From contig CAYUIG010000030.1 of NCBI GenBank assembly GCA_964444685.1, forward strand, positions 1-43,910: a stretch of DNA of 43,910 bases, in the 5' to 3' direction. Origin of the DNA: CAYUIG01 sp964444685 (lineage in GTDB: Bacteria; Gemmatimonadota; Gemmatimonadetes; Longimicrobiales; RSA9). A program made the position numbers and the translations under genes. The first letter of the stretch is position 1; every line of letters begins with the position of its first letter. The notes beneath the pieces were generated by a model. That model made no database searches. It saw nothing but the letters and a program-made list of their open reading frames with translations, and was not told where the DNA came from. Positions 42,120 to 43,910 of this stretch are shown piece by piece.

Positions 42120-43910
42120 GACGCACTCGCGTCTGCTCGTTTCCCTCGCGGAAGCGGAAGACGCACACAAGCTCGAGCGCAAGCGGCTCGTGTGTCGCAG
42201 GCGCGGCGAGGGGCGCGAGCTGCTGCGTGCATTGGCGTCGGCCGGTGTGCACTGGATCGGCTGGGATGTCGAGACGCCGTGGTCGCTGGCTCACGAGCTG
42301 GCGATGGACGAGCTCGCCGCGCGCGATGGCCAACTCGCGGACGACCTCGAGCAGCTCGCGATCCTCGACGAGTCTCTGGATGAAGCGCTCGCGCTCGACA
42401 TCGGCATCCCATGGCGCGAGATGGGAGAAGGCGCAGGCCTGCGGCGCGCCGTCGTGGATGCAGTGCGTGCGCTGCGTCTCGCGGGCGTGCCGCCGGAAAT
42501 TGTTGCGCGTGCGAAGCTGCGTGATGCCGACAAGTCCGCACTGCTCGAGGCCACGCTCCGGCTGTACGAGCAGAAGCTCGCGGAGCGTTCGCTGGTCGAT
42601 CCCGCGGACGTGTACCGCATGGCCGCCGCCGCGCTCGAGCAGGGTGCCGAGCCCGGCCGCGTCTTCCTGCTGCCCGGCCACGACCGCGATGGCCTCGGCG
42701 GCCATCTGCTCGAAAGACTGCTCGCGCGCGGCGCTGAGATTCTCGAAACCGATCCGGTCGTCGGTCTGGAACCGCCCGGGAGCCGCCTCGTCGGACCGTA
42801 TGGCCCGCCCATGTCGCCGCTCTCGCATCTGCACGCAGTCGAGCGAACGCCCGCGGGCAGTGCGGACGTTTCGCTCGATCTGTTCGCTGCGGCATCGCCC
42901 GCGGATGAGCTGCGCGAAGTGCTGCGCCGCATCATGGCCGCGGAGCTGCGCTGGGACGAAGTGGAAATCGTGGCGACGGATCCCACGGCCTACGGCGTCG
43001 CCCTCGATGGCCTCTGCCGCCGCCTCGGGATCCAGGTCACGCACGCGGTCGGACTGCCGATCGAGCGCACGCGCCCGGGCCGCGCGCTGATCCTGTATCT
43101 CCGCTGGGTCGAGGAGGGATTCCCGGCCGACCGCTTGTGGGGACTTCTCGAGCGTGGCGACCTCGCGCCTGCGGGAGATGATGCGCCGGGCGGCGCCGAA
43201 CTCGCGCGCAGGCTGCGCGAGATGAAGATCGGGCGCGGCCGCGCGCGTACGCTCGCGTCGCTCGACCGTGCCGAGCTGCGCGTGCAGTCGTTCGCGCCGG
43301 AACAGGGCGAGCGCGAACCGGAGGAAGTCGCGCGCCGGCGCGAGCGTGAAGTGCGCGAGGTCAACGCACTCGTGTCCGTGCTGCGGCCACTGCTCGAAGC
43401 CACGCCTGCGCTGCCTGAGGATGGCGGCGCCACTGAACCGCGCACGTCGCCGGCGGCACTCGCGCGCGGCGCGGTGTGTCTGCTCGAGAGCGTGCCGGTG
43501 CGCTCCGAAGTCGATGCGACGGCGCGCAAGCGACTCCTCGCGCGGCTGCACCGTCTCGCGGAAACCGCCGTACGTGAGACGACGCTGGGCGGTGCGATTG
43601 GCTGGCTGCGCGAGCGCACGGCCATGCGCGTGCCCGCACCGGACCGCGAGGGTGCGGCGCCGTGGGTGTCATCGGGTTCGCATCTGCACTTCTCCGACGT
43701 CGAGCACGGCGGGCTCTCCGGACGGAAGGCCACGTTCGTCGTCGGCCTCGATTCGTCGCGCTTCCCGGGCACCGGCATGGAGCAGGCGCTGCTCACCGAT
43801 GACGATCGCTGGCGGCTGTCCGGTCCGGAGTTCGGCACACGCGCAACGACCGCGGCCGATCGCGTGCACGAGCGTCGCTGGGCGCTCGCCGCGATGCTCG
43901 GGAGGCTGCG
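42106..43910 (+). CDS. AddB/RecB-like exonuclease, helicase-like N-terminal part (runs off the window)
   Basis: A frame starting at the ATG at 42106 stays open for 601 codons to the window end, overlapping the previous gene by 14 bp. It reads 'MLKVETHSRLLVSLAEAEDA' and 'RLVCRRRGEGRELLRALASA', with a superfamily I helicase-like C-terminal motif 'SHLHFSDVEHGGLSGRKATF', 'VVGLDSSRFPG' and 'LLTDDDRWRLSG'. This is the layout of AddB-like/PD-(D/E)XK nuclease-family proteins acting in double-strand-break end processing. A Walker A motif (GxxGxGKS/T) is not present near the N-terminus, so the helicase part may be inactive. The nuclease domain would lie beyond the window. Confidence 0.72.
   Translation, partial: MLKVETHSRLLVSLAEAEDAHKLERKRLVCRRRGEGRELLRALASAGVHWIGWDVETPWSLAHELAMDELAARDGQLADDLEQLAILDESLDEALALDIGIPWREMGEGAGLRRAVVDAVRALRLAGVPPEIVARAKLRDADKSALLEATLRLYEQKLAERSLVDPADVYRMAAAALEQGAEPGRVFLLPGHDRDGLGGHLLERLLARGAEILETDPVVGLEPPGSRLVGPYGPPMSPLSHLHAVERTPAGSADVSLDLFAAASPADELREVLRRIMAAELRWDEVEIVATDPTAYGVALDGLCRRLGIQVTHAVGLPIERTRPGRALILYLRWVEEGFPADRLWGLLERGDLAPAGDDAPGGAELARRLREMKIGRGRARTLASLDRAELRVQSFAPEQGEREPEEVARRREREVREVNALVSVLRPLLEATPALPEDGGATEPRTSPAALARGAVCLLESVPVRSEVDATARKRLLARLHRLAETAVRETTLGGAIGWLRERTAMRVPAPDREGAAPWVSSGSHLHFSDVEHGGLSGRKATFVVGLDSSRFPGTGMEQALLTDDDRWRLSGPEFGTRATTAADRVHERRWALAAMLGRL

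Noticed and set aside
1..43910. tRNA, rRNA, riboswitch or insertion sequence
   Set aside because: I saw no cloverleaf-like, rRNA-like or transposase sequence by reading; a dedicated covariance-model search was not possible.

Overview
The window is a high-GC (roughly two-thirds G+C by eye), densely packed, Gram-negative chromosomal segment. The gene families present are duplicated-permease (ADOP/MacB-type) proteins with PadR regulators, DUF5916 barrel proteins, 6-bladed beta-propeller lipoproteins, serine hydrolases with fused C-terminal domains and a TonB-dependent receptor. I infer Gemmatimonadota or a close relative (for example Acidobacteriota); this is a family-level impression and not a database match. 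Two runs of exactly 100 N (32703-32802 and 41532-41631) show a draft scaffold with gaps of unknown true size. I saw no rRNA, tRNA, CRISPR array, insertion sequence or prophage.

Layout. 1-56: start of a VOC-family gene (minus). 164-4714: plus-strand run of a DUF3667 membrane protein, a serine hydrolase, a two-TM protein, a metallophosphatase lipoprotein and an outer-membrane-like protein. 4711-7450: a methyltransferase and a shortened FtsX/ADOP permease (minus). 7532-8182: PH-domain/coiled-coil protein. 8237-12734 (minus): a coupled operon of cupin, Tm-1-like protein (UPF0261), phosphoenolpyruvate-hydrolase-family TIM barrel and TonB-dependent receptor. 12855-17327: a 1490-residue ORF joining an MFS permease in frame to a ThuA domain, a PVC-type dehydrogenase propeller and a helical-repeat tail, followed by a type-1 copper protein. 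17820-24277: tetR-tolC-mfp-RND efflux operon. 24440-25973: PadR plus propeller lipoprotein. 25974-28319: DUF5916 protein. 28556-29629: an archaeal-eRF1-like (baeRF/Balon-type) protein. 29633-30862: second propeller lipoprotein. 31034-32702: lipoprotein, ECF sigma factor, membrane protein and an exported protein cut by a gap. 32803-37549 (minus): serine hydrolase, PadR and full-length ADOP permease behind an operator-like palindrome. 37911-39172: DUF6494 and a short-chain dehydrogenase (minus). 39355-43910: unknown protein, secreted M20 peptidase, a urate-oxidase-family protein interrupted by a gap, and an AddB/RecB-like nuclease running off the end.

How the genes may work together. The most coherent candidate system is 8237-17823. 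A TonB receptor could import a small molecule across the outer membrane. The exported ThuA/dehydrogenase part of the fusion could oxidise it, with the neighbouring cupredoxin as electron acceptor, and the MFS part could move it inward. Cupin, Tm-1-like and TIM-barrel proteins would act in the cytosol. The substrate is unknown.

The second item of note is the urate-oxidase homologue at 41469. It keeps the fold-level similarity but appears to lack most catalytic residues visible outside the gap. The third is a set of G-rich heptamer repeats at gene boundaries, including two inverted copies that form the 5' leaders of the divergent genes at 39172 and 39355.
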